Assembly: GCF_013306565.1 (NCBI RefSeq)
Contig: NZ_PZPO01000001.1
Coordinates: 186,001-250,000 of the forward strand
Direction: 5' to 3'
Origin: Hyphomicrobium sulfonivorans
Lineage (GTDB): Bacteria; Pseudomonadota; Alphaproteobacteria; Rhizobiales; Hyphomicrobiaceae
DNA length: 64,000 bases
Shown here: positions 35,568 to 44,688 of the stretch, piece by piece
Numbering within the stretch: the stretch's first letter is position 1
How the letters are laid out: every line of letters begins with the position of its first letter
Translations under genes and position numbers: made by a program
Notes under the pieces: generated by a model
Told to the model about the DNA's origin: nothing
Seen by the model: the letters and a program-made list of their open reading frames with translations, nothing else
Database searches by the model: none

Positions 35568-36686
35568 TTGAGCGAAACTGAAGCGCTCTCGTCAACCGTC
35601 GAGAGCCTCTATGATGCGGCAGTGGATCAAGATCGCTGGGCGCATGCGCTGGAGAAAGCCACTGTTTTCGTAAAGGGAACGGCCGCCAATCTTTTCTGGC
35701 AGGACGCCGCGACCAACCAAGCAATCACGTTCCACTCTTGGGGATGCGATCCCGTCTACGAACAGCTCTATTTCGAGAAGTACGCGGGCCTCAATCCATT
35801 CTTTCCGGCGTTGGCGTTCGTCGAGGTAGGCCGAGCAGTGGCGGCGGAAGATCTGATTTCGCACGATGAATTTCGCCAGACGCGCTTTTTCAAGGAATGG
35901 GTCGAGCCGCAGGGATTGATCGATGTTATAGGCGTAAATCTCGAGCGCACCGCAACAAGCACTGCGTTCTTTTCCATCCGTCGCAGCAAGGAAGATGGCA
36001 TCGTCGACGTTGCAGCACGGCAGCGATGCGCTCTTATTGCTCCGCACATTCGTCGGGCCGTGTCTATCGGCAAGGTCGTGCAGAACGCGAAGTCGGCCCA
36101 TGGAATGCTGCGAGCGGCGCTGGAGCAGGTGCCGGCTGCTGTGGTGTTCGTTGCAGCGAATGGAAGGATCGTGTTCGCCAATCAGGCGGCCGAGGACATG
36201 CTTAAATCCAAGCAGATCCTGATCACACGCCGTGGCGTTGTTGGCGTCGTGAGCCAGGGGGCGGACAAGCATTTGCGTGCGGCTCTCGCGGCGGCAGCGC
36301 GCGGCGATGCGGCTCTCGGACTAAAAGGCATCGACATCCCCCTGACCGACGCGGAGGGGCGCCACTACCTGGCGAATGTGCTGTCCATCGTCTCGGAAGC
36401 CCGGCGGACGCCTGACGCGGGCGAAGCAGTTGCAGCGTTGTTTATCAGGGGGACAACTTTCGCGACACGGACGCCGCTGGAGACGGCCGCGCTGCACTAC
36501 GGTTTGACGCCGAGTGAGCTTCGAGTTCTCGCAGCGGTGCTGGAGGCTGGAACGATCTCGGACATCGCGGATCGACTCGGCGTTTCCAAGTCGACCGTCA
36601 AGACGCACCTCAACCACCTCATGGCAAAGACCGGAACGCACCGGCAAACCGATCTCATCCGGCTGATGCTCAGCGCCGGTCCCTGA
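35568..36686 (+). CDS. LuxR-type transcriptional regulator
   Basis: A 372-residue regulator starting with TTG at 35568 after GGAGCAGG. The last 65 residues form a LuxR-type helix-turn-helix (LTPSELRVLAAVLEAGTISD, then IADRLGVSKSTVKTHLNHLM). The N-terminal 300 residues include a PAS-like portion (LEQVPAAVVFVAANGRIVFA) and an unknown sensor part before it. This two-part design is common in alphaproteobacterial solitary LuxR regulators; it is not a quorum-sensing autoinducer domain. Target genes and signal are unknown. It is not obviously linked to its neighbours. Confidence 0.85.
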   Translation: MSETEALSSTVESLYDAAVDQDRWAHALEKATVFVKGTAANLFWQDAATNQAITFHSWGCDPVYEQLYFEKYAGLNPFFPALAFVEVGRAVAAEDLISHDEFRQTRFFKEWVEPQGLIDVIGVNLERTATSTAFFSIRRSKEDGIVDVAARQRCALIAPHIRRAVSIGKVVQNAKSAHGMLRAALEQVPAAVVFVAANGRIVFANQAAEDMLKSKQILITRRGVVGVVSQGADKHLRAALAAAARGDAALGLKGIDIPLTDAEGRHYLANVLSIVSEARRTPDAGEAVAALFIRGTTFATRTPLETAALHYGLTPSELRVLAAVLEAGTISDIADRLGVSKSTVKTHLNHLMAKTGTHRQTDLIRLMLSAGP

Positions 36687-36884
36687 CCACAGACGCGAGC
36701 GCGAGTGCGATGGAACGCCATACATGCTGGCGTGCCAATCAGGGCGCTGGCGTTATTCGCTACATAAGAAATAGCACTTGCGCTGCCGCCGCTGGACCGG
36801 TTGCGCACGCTATCATTTAGCCATCGGGGGAACATTTTCACCGTGAATGCGGTTGTAAACTCGAAACTAAAGGGAGACGAACCA

Positions 36885-37247
36885 ATGGCAAGAGCAACCG
36901 CGCATCCCGATCATCGACTCATTTCTAGCGAAGATGTTCAGGGCACTGTCGTATATGGCGCCGATAACAAAAACATCGGTGAGGTTGATCATCTGCTGAT
37001 CGACAAACTGTCTGGCCGCGTAGCTTATGCGGTGATGAGCTTCGGCGGATTCTTGGGGTTGGCGCATAGCCATTATCCAATTCCATGGTCCGCGTTGCGC
37101 TACGACCCGACCCTTGACGGTTATCGCACCGGCATCACCGAAGCGCAGCTTCGCGACGCGCCCGATTTTTCTGACGATGCATGGTCGGATCGATCCTGGG
37201 AAAGCCAGACGCATCAACACTACGGCGCATCGACGTATTGGGATTAA
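36885..37247 (+). CDS. PRC-barrel domain protein
   Basis: A 120-residue protein with one PRC-barrel domain: an initial ISSEDVQGTVVYGADNKNIG strand pair, then VDHLLIDKLSGRVAYAVMSF, and the hallmark IPWSALRYDP. ATG at 36885 follows AGGGAGA; the frame is open upstream without support. Single PRC-barrel proteins in alphaproteobacteria often lie beside stress genes such as DUF892, as here (275 bp downstream). Role unknown. Confidence 0.85.
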   Translation: MARATAHPDHRLISSEDVQGTVVYGADNKNIGEVDHLLIDKLSGRVAYAVMSFGGFLGLAHSHYPIPWSALRYDPTLDGYRTGITEAQLRDAPDFSDDAWSDRSWESQTHQHYGASTYWD

Positions 37248-37522
37248 AGATTCCAGCCCCGCGTCTAAAACGGTTGGCAGGCTTCTTCGCGAAGCCTGCT
37301 GCCTTCCTGTGTTGAACACGCGAAAGCTTCGGCCATGACGGAGCAGACTCAAATTATTCCGTTCGTTGCCGCAACCGGTTGGAGCGCGACGAGTTTAGCG
37401 AACACGGACGAACATCAGTCTATGCGCCTTTGGGGACCGATCATCACTAACGGTCGGGCACAGAAGCATGACGCCATAGGCGCGAGATGCGTTTGATAGC
37501 CAAACCCTACGGAGTAACGAGC

Positions 37523-38023
37523 ATGAAGGAAAAAGCGCTGGATCGCCTGTTTTATGAAACCCTGAAAGACATCTATTACGCCGAGCGAAAAATTCTTAAG
37601 GCGCTGCCCAAGATGGCGCGTGGCGCCGAAACAGCCGAACTGAAGAAGGCATTCAACGACCATTGCGCCGAGACCGAGCGTCAGGTCGAGCGACTGCAGA
37701 AAGTATTCGAGATCTGCGGCAAGCGGGCCCAAGGCAAGACCTGCGAAGCGATTGAGGGCATCATCGCCGAGGGTGAGGAAGTGTTGGAAGAATTCAAGGG
37801 CCAGCCGGCACAGGACGCAGGGCTCATTTCATCGGCTCAGGCTGTCGAACACTACGAGATTGCGCGCTATGGCACTCTGAAGTGTTGGGCCGAAATGCTC
37901 GGCATGCCAGATGCGGTGAAGTTGCTCGATCAGAATCTGCAGGAAGAAATCAAAGCAGATGCGCTGCTGACAAAGATTGCGGAAGGCGCTGTCAACGAGC
38001 ACGCGATGGAGCGGGCCGCCTGA
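37523..38023 (+). CDS. DUF892/YciE-type ferritin-like protein
   Basis: A 166-residue four-helix ferritin-like protein of the DUF892 (YciE/YciF) family. It begins LDRLFYETLKDIYYAERKIL, with metal-ligand glutamates and histidines later in the helices (FNDHCAETERQVERL and AVEHYEIARYGTLK). GGAG lies eight bases before ATG. These proteins are induced in stationary or stress conditions. A strong terminator follows. Confidence 0.88.
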   Translation: MKEKALDRLFYETLKDIYYAERKILKALPKMARGAETAELKKAFNDHCAETERQVERLQKVFEICGKRAQGKTCEAIEGIIAEGEEVLEEFKGQPAQDAGLISSAQAVEHYEIARYGTLKCWAEMLGMPDAVKLLDQNLQEEIKADALLTKIAEGAVNEHAMERAA

Positions 38024-38049
38024 CCTGAATCTGTGAGCAAGCGATTGAG

Positions 38050-38083
38050 GGGCTCTGCGCCCGCCACGCGCAGAGCCCGTTTT
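38050..38083 (+). terminator. Rho-independent terminator after the DUF892 gene
   Basis: A perfect 10-bp stem (GGGCTCTGCG/CGCAGAGCCC) with a 9-nt loop followed by GTTTT. Confidence 0.85.
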
Positions 38084-38122
38084 CCACCCGCAGAACTTCA
38101 ATCCGAGGGCACGAACGACAGC

Positions 38123-38353
38123 TTACCGACAGCCGTGAAAAATGTGCAGCGCTTCCGCCTTCAACTTTTGCAGATCATCGCCGTGCTCTTTTGCGGCCGT
38201 CAGAATTGCCTGAGCAAGCCGCGTGCGTGCGTCATCTTCCGCGCCGGAAAACCTGGACGCGACTTCAGACCAGACCTCATCGAACGTTTTGAAAATTTCG
38301 CTCAAACGTTCAGAGGTCAAGGCGCTGTCTTCGATCAACCGCCGTGCGCGCAT
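38123..38353 (-). CDS. Small helical protein of unknown function
   Basis: A 76-residue all-helical protein (FDEVWSEVASRFSGAEDDAR, then TRLAQAILTAAKEHGDDLQKL). AAGGA lies seven bases upstream of ATG. Similar short proteins are common in Rhizobiales genomes, as I recall, but none has a known role. It stands between the convergent DUF892 gene and the Crp/Fnr regulator gene on the same strand. Confidence 0.65.
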   Translation of the reverse strand: MRARRLIEDSALTSERLSEIFKTFDEVWSEVASRFSGAEDDARTRLAQAILTAAKEHGDDLQKLKAEALHIFHGCR

Positions 38354-38420
38354 CTACGTATCCTTGCATACCTAAGTTGCAAGCAGTAGTGGCTACGGGC
38401 GTCGCTGTCGGTATTCTAGA

Positions 38421-39140
38421 TTACTTTGACGAAGGAAGATTGCGTTCGGTCTTCATGCGGATGAGGCGGTAGCACTCGCACGTGTAGGCGACGAGGGCTG
38501 GCCGATTAAGGATGACGATGCGTCCGCGCATAACGCTAACAAAACCCTGCTTTTGGAGAGTGGCCAGCGCTTTGGAGGCGGTGGGGCGATAGATGCCGAG
38601 CATTTCGGCGATCAGGTCGTGGGTAATATTCAAAGTATCCTCATTGGTGCGATCGGCCATGGTCAGCAGCCATCTGGCGAGGCGCTTGGAAACCGAGTGG
38701 GTGGCGTTGCAGGCCCCCGAAATCATGACCTGATGTAAAAACGTATGCAGGTGCAGGTTCATCATGGCTTGAAAGCCGGGCAGCTCAATAAGTGCCTTCT
38801 TGAAATCCGCGCGCCGTAACCGCATGGCCGTTCCAGCGATCTGAACCAGCAGCCGTACATCAGAACTGCGGGCGCCGAGCATCTCCTGAAAACCGCTGTT
38901 GCCTTCTCGCCCGATGGTTGCGAGCTCGGCGGTGTTGCCGTCGGCGTATACGGCCAACACCGATATTATGCCTGATGAGGGAAAATAGACGTAATCGAGC
39001 GGGTCTTCATCATCGATCAGAATGGTCTTGTAGTCGAGCGGAACAGGCGTCAGCTTGCGGGCCAGCGTTTCTAATTCTCGCGCCGGAATAGCAGCCAGCA
39101 GACTGTTCTCTATCGGGGGGCGATCCTTGCTTTTCCTCAT
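38421..39140 (-). CDS. Crp/Fnr-family transcriptional regulator
   Basis: A 239-residue regulator. Residues about 20-130 form a cNMP-binding-like beta-roll (DPLDYVYFPSSGIISVLAVY), and residues about 150-225 hold a Crp-type HTH_Crp_2 domain (LTMADRTNEDTLNITHDLIA, AEMLGIYRPTASKALATLQ). It has no cysteine cluster for an iron-sulfur centre, and the cAMP-contact residues are not clearly conserved, so the signal is unknown. This subtype is frequent in Rhizobiales. GAGG lies just before ATG. Confidence 0.85.
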   Translation of the reverse strand: MRKSKDRPPIENSLLAAIPARELETLARKLTPVPLDYKTILIDDEDPLDYVYFPSSGIISVLAVYADGNTAELATIGREGNSGFQEMLGARSSDVRLLVQIAGTAMRLRRADFKKALIELPGFQAMMNLHLHTFLHQVMISGACNATHSVSKRLARWLLTMADRTNEDTLNITHDLIAEMLGIYRPTASKALATLQKQGFVSVMRGRIVILNRPALVAYTCECYRLIRMKTERNLPSSK

Positions 39141-39269
39141 CCGGCCTCAACGCGGAAACCTGCCGAGAGTTCGCCGAACGGTTCATTCACAGTCGGAAAT
39201 TCCGGCACCGATCCGGCAATGAAAGCGACCTATCTTGGGTGCCTATCCCAAGCTAGCACTCATTGTGAT

Positions 39270-39303
39270 GAAGGCGGCCGATCGTGGTGATCAGGCCGCC
39301 TTC
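39270..39303 (-). terminator. Terminator-like hairpin below the SDR gene
   Basis: A 10-bp perfect stem (GAAGGCGGCC/GGCCGCCTTC) with a 14-nt loop, about 80 bp downstream of the SDR stop codon. There is no T tract. Confidence 0.5.
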
Positions 39304-39383
39304 CATTCCGCTAGACGATAACGATGGGATAAAATTGCGAAGACACCCAGCGTCTGAGCATTGCGCGGCGAAAGGGCTATGCC

Positions 39384-40130
39384 TCAGCCGATCGTATAGC
39401 CGCCGTCGACAACAATCTCCTGACCATAAATATTTTTGGCACCGGGCGACGCCAAGAACAGAGCCGTATCGGCAATGTCAGCAGGTTCGCCAAATCTTCC
39501 CGGCATAAGACGGGCATTCACCGCTTCCGCGACGCTCGCCAGCACATCGGCAGGCAAGCCGACTTTGCCCCACAGCGGTGTTCCGATTGGGCCGGGGGCG
39601 ATGCTATTCACGCGAATGCCTTGCGGCGCAAGTTCGACAGCCAGCGTCTGCGCGAACGACTTAAGTGCAGCCTTGCTCGAATTGTAGATCGCAAGCCCTG
39701 GGAAGCCGACTGTGGTCAGAAAAGTGGTGATGAATATTACGCTGCCCTGAGGGGCGATATGCGGCAGGAATTTTCTGACGGTTTCAGTCGCCGCTACAAA
39801 GTTCAAGTTGAACTGCTCTGCTATCGCATCAGGCCCGCTTTCCGTAAACGGCACAACCTTCGCAGCACCGGCATTCGGAATGACAACGTCGACCGCTCCA
39901 TAGGCCTTGATCGTTTCCTCTATCATCCGGTCGAGGCTTTCCGCCTTGGTTACGTCACCAGGAACAACGATCACATTTTCCGGCGATTTTCGTTTGATCT
40001 CGAGCAGTCCCTCCTCTGAGCGCGCCATAAGAGCCAGTCGATATCCGTTTTCTAAAAATCGTTCGGCGATGGCGCGGCCGATGCCGCTGCTCGCACCGGT
40101 GATGGCCGCAACTTTTGTCTCTGTGCCCAT
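39384..40130 (-). CDS. Short-chain dehydrogenase/reductase (Ser to Thr variant)
   Basis: A 248-residue classical SDR with the NAD(P)-binding TGASSGIG motif, NAG in VIPNAGAA and the catalytic YNSSK (Tyr and Lys present). Thirteen residues before the tyrosine, where the catalytic serine is expected, the sequence reads FITTFLTT, so threonine takes its place. The C-terminal NIYGQEIVVDGGYTIG is typical. GAGAGAT precedes ATG. It lies 88 bp downstream of the aldoxime dehydratase gene on the same strand, so it may act on the related aldehyde, alcohol or ketone (inference). Confidence 0.88.
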   Translation of the reverse strand: MGTETKVAAITGASSGIGRAIAERFLENGYRLALMARSEEGLLEIKRKSPENVIVVPGDVTKAESLDRMIEETIKAYGAVDVVIPNAGAAKVVPFTESGPDAIAEQFNLNFVAATETVRKFLPHIAPQGSVIFITTFLTTVGFPGLAIYNSSKAALKSFAQTLAVELAPQGIRVNSIAPGPIGTPLWGKVGLPADVLASVAEAVNARLMPGRFGEPADIADTALFLASPGAKNIYGQEIVVDGGYTIG

Positions 40131-40218
40131 GATATCTCTCTAAGCCAATCGAATGTTGCTCAGCGCAACGGGCGATATTGGGGTGCGGCAACCGGCGCAG
40201 CTGCCGCACCGATGTCGG

Positions 40219-41271
40219 CTACACAGCGCGTAGCAGCCCTGTCTTTGGATGACAGTTGATGTATTCAAAATACTGATTGGATGCGTCGAACACGGAGACT
40301 TCATGATAGAGCGTCAGCTCTTTGAACTTCTTCACGTTGCGCATGAAGGTCACGAAGATCTGCAGATGCGTCGGATGGGATTCGCCCCAGTGCTCTAGTG
40401 CAGCCAGGGAATTCCAGAAACTGACACCAAACCCACGCTCCTCCGGGTTGCCGTTTTCATCGATGTGATGGCAATAGCGGTTGGAGTAGCAGCCAACCTC
40501 AAGTCCATCATCACGGAGGAAATCCATACCCTGGTGCAGAACAGGCTCAATTTCTTCGTACCAGGTTCTGCGCTCCTCACCTTCGGTCCGGCGCCAATCT
40601 TCGCCTGAGCGTATAAGCGTAAGATTCTGATGCCCACTGATGATCACGCGGCCGCCTGCTGCGGGCTGCCCCTGCACAACAGTCAGGCTGCCGGACGGTT
40701 CTATCGTGTCATTCTGTGAGATCGGCAAACGATCGCGCATCGATCCCCAGTATCCATGCTCGAAGATCGGCTCGCTCATGTTCCCGAACAGAACGCTCAC
40801 GCCCTCGAAGGGACCGTAGTCGTGGGTGAAGATCGTCTCGAACTGCTCCATGCGCGGGCTGAAGATCTCTCGGAAATAGCCAACGCCGTCATTTAGCCGA
40901 TCGTCCGATGCCCACCATCCGGCAATCTCAGAGCTCGTATTCCATTTGGCGTACGTCTCCGGGGCCTTCCAATAGGCCACGACGATGAGGTTGAGACAGC
41001 CGAGCGCGTCGACGAATTGAACAAGATCATGCCGGGCAGGACCATCGGGAAGCTTCAGGCTGTCGCGGATTGTCTGAAAGGCAGCGCATGCTTTGCCGTT
41101 ACTGGCTTCGTCTTTCGACTGAACACCGAGGTAAGCCATAACCATCTGCTCGACGGTCGGGTCAACTTTCGCGGAAAATGCCGGATACGGCGGTTTCCAG
41201 GTATCCGTCATCCGACGATGACGCGTGCGCGGGCATCTAAGGTGCTCCGGAATTGAAGAGTCCAAAGTCAT
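40219..41271 (-). CDS. oxd: Heme-containing aldoxime dehydratase (Oxd)
   Basis: A 350-residue member of the phenylacetaldoxime/aldoxime dehydratase family, similar to OxdA along its length. It begins SSIPEHLRCPRTRHRRM and contains WWASDDRLNDGVGYFREI, EHGYWGSMRDRLPISQND, GHQNLTLIRSGEDW (the catalytic serine region) and ESHPTHLQIFVTF with the heme-region histidines near the end (TLYHEVSVFDAS). These enzymes dehydrate aldoximes to nitriles using a b-type heme. GGAGG lies five bases before ATG. No nitrilase or nitrile hydratase gene is adjacent, which is unusual because Oxd genes are often linked to one. Confidence 0.93.
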   Translation of the reverse strand: MTLDSSIPEHLRCPRTRHRRMTDTWKPPYPAFSAKVDPTVEQMVMAYLGVQSKDEASNGKACAAFQTIRDSLKLPDGPARHDLVQFVDALGCLNLIVVAYWKAPETYAKWNTSSEIAGWWASDDRLNDGVGYFREIFSPRMEQFETIFTHDYGPFEGVSVLFGNMSEPIFEHGYWGSMRDRLPISQNDTIEPSGSLTVVQGQPAAGGRVIISGHQNLTLIRSGEDWRRTEGEERRTWYEEIEPVLHQGMDFLRDDGLEVGCYSNRYCHHIDENGNPEERGFGVSFWNSLAALEHWGESHPTHLQIFVTFMRNVKKFKELTLYHEVSVFDASNQYFEYINCHPKTGLLRAV

Positions 41272-41367
41272 GCGTTCCTCCCATTTGCTTTCTGTTTTGG
41301 TGCGTGAGCACGGAGGGAAGCGTGATTATTTGGGGAGTAGCCGGCAAGGGCATGGCACCTGCGTACG

Positions 41368-41384
41368 GCAGGCATAATGCCTGC
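41368..41384. repeat. Palindrome at the integrase 3' end
   Basis: GCAGGCAT-A-ATGCCTGC, a perfect 8-bp inverted repeat with a one-base centre, immediately after the integrase stop codon. It could be a terminator without a T tract or a recombination remnant. Confidence 0.5.
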
Positions 41385-42722
41385 TCATCTCGCGGCCATC
41401 GTCTGGCGCTTCAGCGTCTTCACGAACGTGAGGAAGCCACGAGCAACAAGTTCAGGGTGGACCGGCACGTCGCGTTCCGAACTGTCGTTCTTGAGCGAGC
41501 CACCGTCTTCGGCAGGGGTGAAGCGCAGAACGGTGATGCCATCCTTCTCAACGACGCGGCGGGCCCATAGCTGCGCGATCTCACCGACACGGGCTCCGGT
41601 CAGCGCCAGCAGCCACGGCACCCAGCGCAACGCGGCAGACGTTTCTTTGTCAGCCAACGCAAGGATGGTGGCCACTTCGTTGTCATCATAGGCCAGCATC
41701 TTTTCGCCAGCGCGGCGCTTGCTCGGAATGCGATAGCCCTCAACCGGGTTGATCGTCACGAGGTCGCTACGCAGTGCAAGATTGTAGAGGGCACGGATGG
41801 CGGCGAGATAGGTGTCGTTGATCGTCTTTGGGCTGAGTGAACGCTCACGCAGCGCCATTGCCCAGTGGACCACGTCCGACTTTACGACGAGACGCGGATC
41901 GCTGTGCTTGAGGTGGGCGGTGAAGTCCGCAACGGCTTTGCTGAACGCTCCTATAGAGCTAGCGGAACGAGTGTCCTCAGCCTTCCAGCGCGTGAGCAAA
42001 TCCTCAAACGTGAGTGTCGATGGTTTAGGCAGCGCCTTGGTGCCGATGCCGTCCCACTGAGGATAGCGAGCGGCCACAGCATCGTCGGGCGCATAGTCGC
42101 CATCAGCATTCCGCTTGAGCTTGTTCGCCGCGTCGATAAGAGCCTTGGCAAACGCCCGTAGCAGTTTCGGACGATCCTCGCCCGTTGGGATGACACCTTC
42201 GCGAATGAGGATGGCGTCAAGAAACGGGCCGACGTAGCGCTCAAGCTCGAACAATTGAGCTTCGCCGGGATAGGCTTCGATCATCAACGACGGACCGGGA
42301 GCCGGTGTCAGAACGCGCTGCGCCACATCGGCGACGATCTCCCACCATGCCGCGCTGACGGGCTCATCCTCAAAGCCGCTGGCAAGGTCGCGATAGAGGA
42401 TACCAGCGAGCTTGACGTGGTCCTTGTTGGTGAGCGCACGAGGCCCTTCGCGAAAAGCTGCGATGGCGCGTTCAAACTGAGTTGCAGCAGCAGTGTGGCG
42501 CAGCTTGGCGAGCGCGTTATCTTCTGTTCGCAACGAGACCAGCACCTCAGCGCCGAACGTCGCCGATACGTAGATGCACTCGTCACCCGCACGTGCCTTC
42601 GGCAGCGCAAACGCAATGCGCTTACCGCGAGCGGCTAGCAGCACGTCGGCGGGGACACGCTTTCTGAACTGGTGATTAGACGAGCCGGAGCGCTTCGTCG
42701 GACGAGCCATAAGCAACACCAT
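41385..42722 (-). pseudogene. C-terminally truncated tyrosine recombinase (integrase)
   Basis: A 445-residue phage-type integrase. It has a DUF6538-like N-terminus (HQFRKRVPADVLLAARG), a SAM-like core-binding domain, and the start of the catalytic domain with the first arginine in LLALTGARVGEIAQLW and the lysine region GGSLKNDSSERDVPVHPEL. The protein then ends after about 20 residues, so the H-x-x-R, second His/Trp and tyrosine nucleophile are missing and no continuation is visible in other frames downstream. It cannot be an active recombinase. It lies 86 bp from the 3' end of tRNA-Glu and reads away from it, the usual layout of an island integrated at a tRNA gene. Confidence 0.85.
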
Positions 42723-42808
42723 TGCGTGGCACCTCTGTGTGACAGTGGTGCGGCTGAAATATCAATGATGTCTGATGCTTACGACGTATCAACGGCTTAG
42801 AAAAGCCG

Positions 42809-42884
42809 TGGCGCCCCGTAGGGGACTCGAACCCCTGTTCCCAACGTGAGAGGCTGGTGTCCTGGGCCACTAGACGAACGGGAC
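42809..42884 (-). tRNA. tRNA-Glu (CTC)
   Basis: On the minus strand a complete cloverleaf reads GTCCCGT at the 5' acceptor and ACGGGGC-G-CCA at the 3' end. The D arm has TAGTGGCCCAGGA, and the anticodon arm CCAGC-CTCTCAC-GTTGG gives anticodon CTC. The T arm has the GTTCGAGTC core. The CCA is encoded. Glutamate (GAG codon). Confidence 0.95.
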
Positions 42885-42968
42885 AGCGCTGAGCGAACCT
42901 ATATGGGACTAAGCCCCCAACAAGCAAGCCGTTTCTTTCAAGATTTGTGACGACCGTGCGCCATCGCG

Positions 42969-43568
42969 TCAATCGGGCGCGCGCGTTACGTCAACAACCG
43001 TCAACGGCCGTCCAGACGCCAGATCATAAACGGCAATGCCTTCAGCGCCCGCGCCTTCGAAATGCACCGCCAGACGGTCACCCGAAATGGAAACGGAACG
43101 GATAACCGCACCCGCCGGCAGGCTCAAAGGGGCAACCGTGGCGGGCGGGAAGGAAGCGTGAGAAGCCGAGGGGGCGGCGCCAGAGGGATCGGCGGGATGC
43201 CCCGTGGACGCACCAGCCGACGCAGCCCCGGGATGAGCGGAGTAAGCCGCGCCCCCAGGAGCGGTTGCCGCGTCACCGGCGGAGGCACCGGCGCCTGCTC
43301 CGGAAGGCATATCGGATGCTGCCCCTGCTCCGGGCGGAAGCGCAAGTCGGGGCGCTGGCGGCTGCACTGCCACGACAGACGGTTGCGCGTCGCGCGCTGA
43401 CGCGAGATAGATGATGCGTCCGGCAATAGCTGCAAGGCCGGCAAAAAGCAGAACCCCCAGCGCCACGACCACGATTTTCATAGTGCGCTGCAGGCGTGCT
43501 TCCTCCGGGCTTAATCCCGGAGCGGCCGCCGCCGACGCTGGCGCAGCGGTTGTATCAGTCGTTGACAT
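42969..43568 (-). CDS. DUF6476 family membrane protein
   Basis: A 199-residue protein with a short cytoplasmic N-terminus, one membrane segment (residues about 30-52, VVVALGVLLFAGLAAIAGRI), a long Ala/Gly/Pro/Ser linker and a small C-terminal beta domain (LPAGAVIRSVSISGDRLAVH, then IAVYDLASGRPL). This matches DUF6476 proteins of alphaproteobacteria. GGGAGG lies five bases before ATG at 43568; the frame is open further upstream without support. It is divergent from rluD with 49 bp between the starts. Confidence 0.8.
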   Translation of the reverse strand: MSTTDTTAAPASAAAAPGLSPEEARLQRTMKIVVVALGVLLFAGLAAIAGRIIYLASARDAQPSVVAVQPPAPRLALPPGAGAASDMPSGAGAGASAGDAATAPGGAAYSAHPGAASAGASTGHPADPSGAAPSASHASFPPATVAPLSLPAGAVIRSVSISGDRLAVHFEGAGAEGIAVYDLASGRPLTVVDVTRAPD

Positions 43569-43617
43569 CTCGTCCTCCCGCATCGCGGAGGCCATCCGGA
43601 GGCCAGTACGCAAGGCT

Positions 43618-44646
43618 ATGTCCACTGTCGAGGAATCACAAAGCGCAAATTCCCAGCAATTCGCAGTTGCTGAGGAGGAAGAAGGCATCCGCCTCGACAA
43701 GCTGCTGGCCCAGCGCATCGCAACGCTCAGCCGTGCCCGCATACAGGCTTTGATCCGCAGCGGCAACGTCACCGGCCCCGGCGACAATACTGGCGCGGCT
43801 GACGGCTCCTATCGGGTCAAGGCAGGCGACACCTTCACCGTAACGCTGCCGCCCCCGGCTCCGGCCGAACCGCAGGGCGAAAAGCTGGACCTCGACGTCG
43901 TCTATGAAGACGATGACGTCATCGTCATCGACAAGCCCGGCGACATGGTTGTGCATCCAGCTCCCGGCCATGCCGACGGCACGCTGGTCAACGCCCTGAT
44001 CGCCCATTGCGGTGAAAGCCTCAGCGGCATCGGCGGCGTGCGGCGCCCTGGCATCGTGCACCGGCTCGACAAGGGGACATCGGGCTTGCTGGTGGTCGCC
44101 AAGCATGATCAGGCGCATCAGGGGCTGGCGGATCAGTTCGCTGCCCACGGCGAGGATGGCCGCATGCATCGCGCCTATCTGGCGCTGGTGTGGGGCACGC
44201 CACTACGCCCGCGCGATACCATCGAGGCGCGGCTGGGCCGCAGCCAGAGCAACCGCACCAAGATTGCCGTGGTGCGCGGCGAATCCGGCCGCCACGCCGT
44301 GACCCACTATGAGCGCGTGCACACCTTCGCCACGCAGGCCGGGCCGGTGACGCTGCTCCGGGTGATGCTGGAAACTGGCCGCACGCATCAGATTCGCGTC
44401 CACCTGGCGCATGTCGGGCATCCGGTGCTGGGCGACATTGTCTATGGCAGCGGTTTCAAGGCCAAGGCCGCACGGCTGGGCGAGGAGGCGCAGGAGGCGC
44501 TTGCGGCTCTGGATCGGCAGGCGCTGCACGCCGCCGAGCTGGGCTTCGAGCACCCCGTTTCCGGCGAGGCGCTGATGTTCGAGAGCGAACCACCGGAGGA
44601 CTTGCAGCGCCTGCTGGACGCGCTCGAGCGGGACAGGACGGACTAG
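43618..44646 (+). CDS. rluD: RluA/RluD-family 23S rRNA pseudouridine synthase
   Basis: A 342-residue enzyme with an N-terminal S4 RNA-binding domain (IRLDKLLAQRIATLSRARIQ) and a catalytic domain with IVHRLDKGTSGLLVVAK (Asp151, the catalytic residue) and LLRVMLETGRTHQIRVHLAH. This is the RluD form, which modifies uridines in helix 69 of 23S rRNA; RluC is an alternative. ATG at 43618 has only a weak AAGG upstream. Divergent DUF6476-rluD pairs followed by rpoH are familiar in this order; here an islet of about 1.3 kb lies between rluD and rpoH. Confidence 0.88.
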   Translation: MSTVEESQSANSQQFAVAEEEEGIRLDKLLAQRIATLSRARIQALIRSGNVTGPGDNTGAADGSYRVKAGDTFTVTLPPPAPAEPQGEKLDLDVVYEDDDVIVIDKPGDMVVHPAPGHADGTLVNALIAHCGESLSGIGGVRRPGIVHRLDKGTSGLLVVAKHDQAHQGLADQFAAHGEDGRMHRAYLALVWGTPLRPRDTIEARLGRSQSNRTKIAVVRGESGRHAVTHYERVHTFATQAGPVTLLRVMLETGRTHQIRVHLAHVGHPVLGDIVYGSGFKAKAARLGEEAQEALAALDRQALHAAELGFEHPVSGEALMFESEPPEDLQRLLDALERDRTD

Positions 44647-44688
44647 GGAAAGCGCGCTGCCGTCTTGAAGGCGGTTACGTGGGCATTA

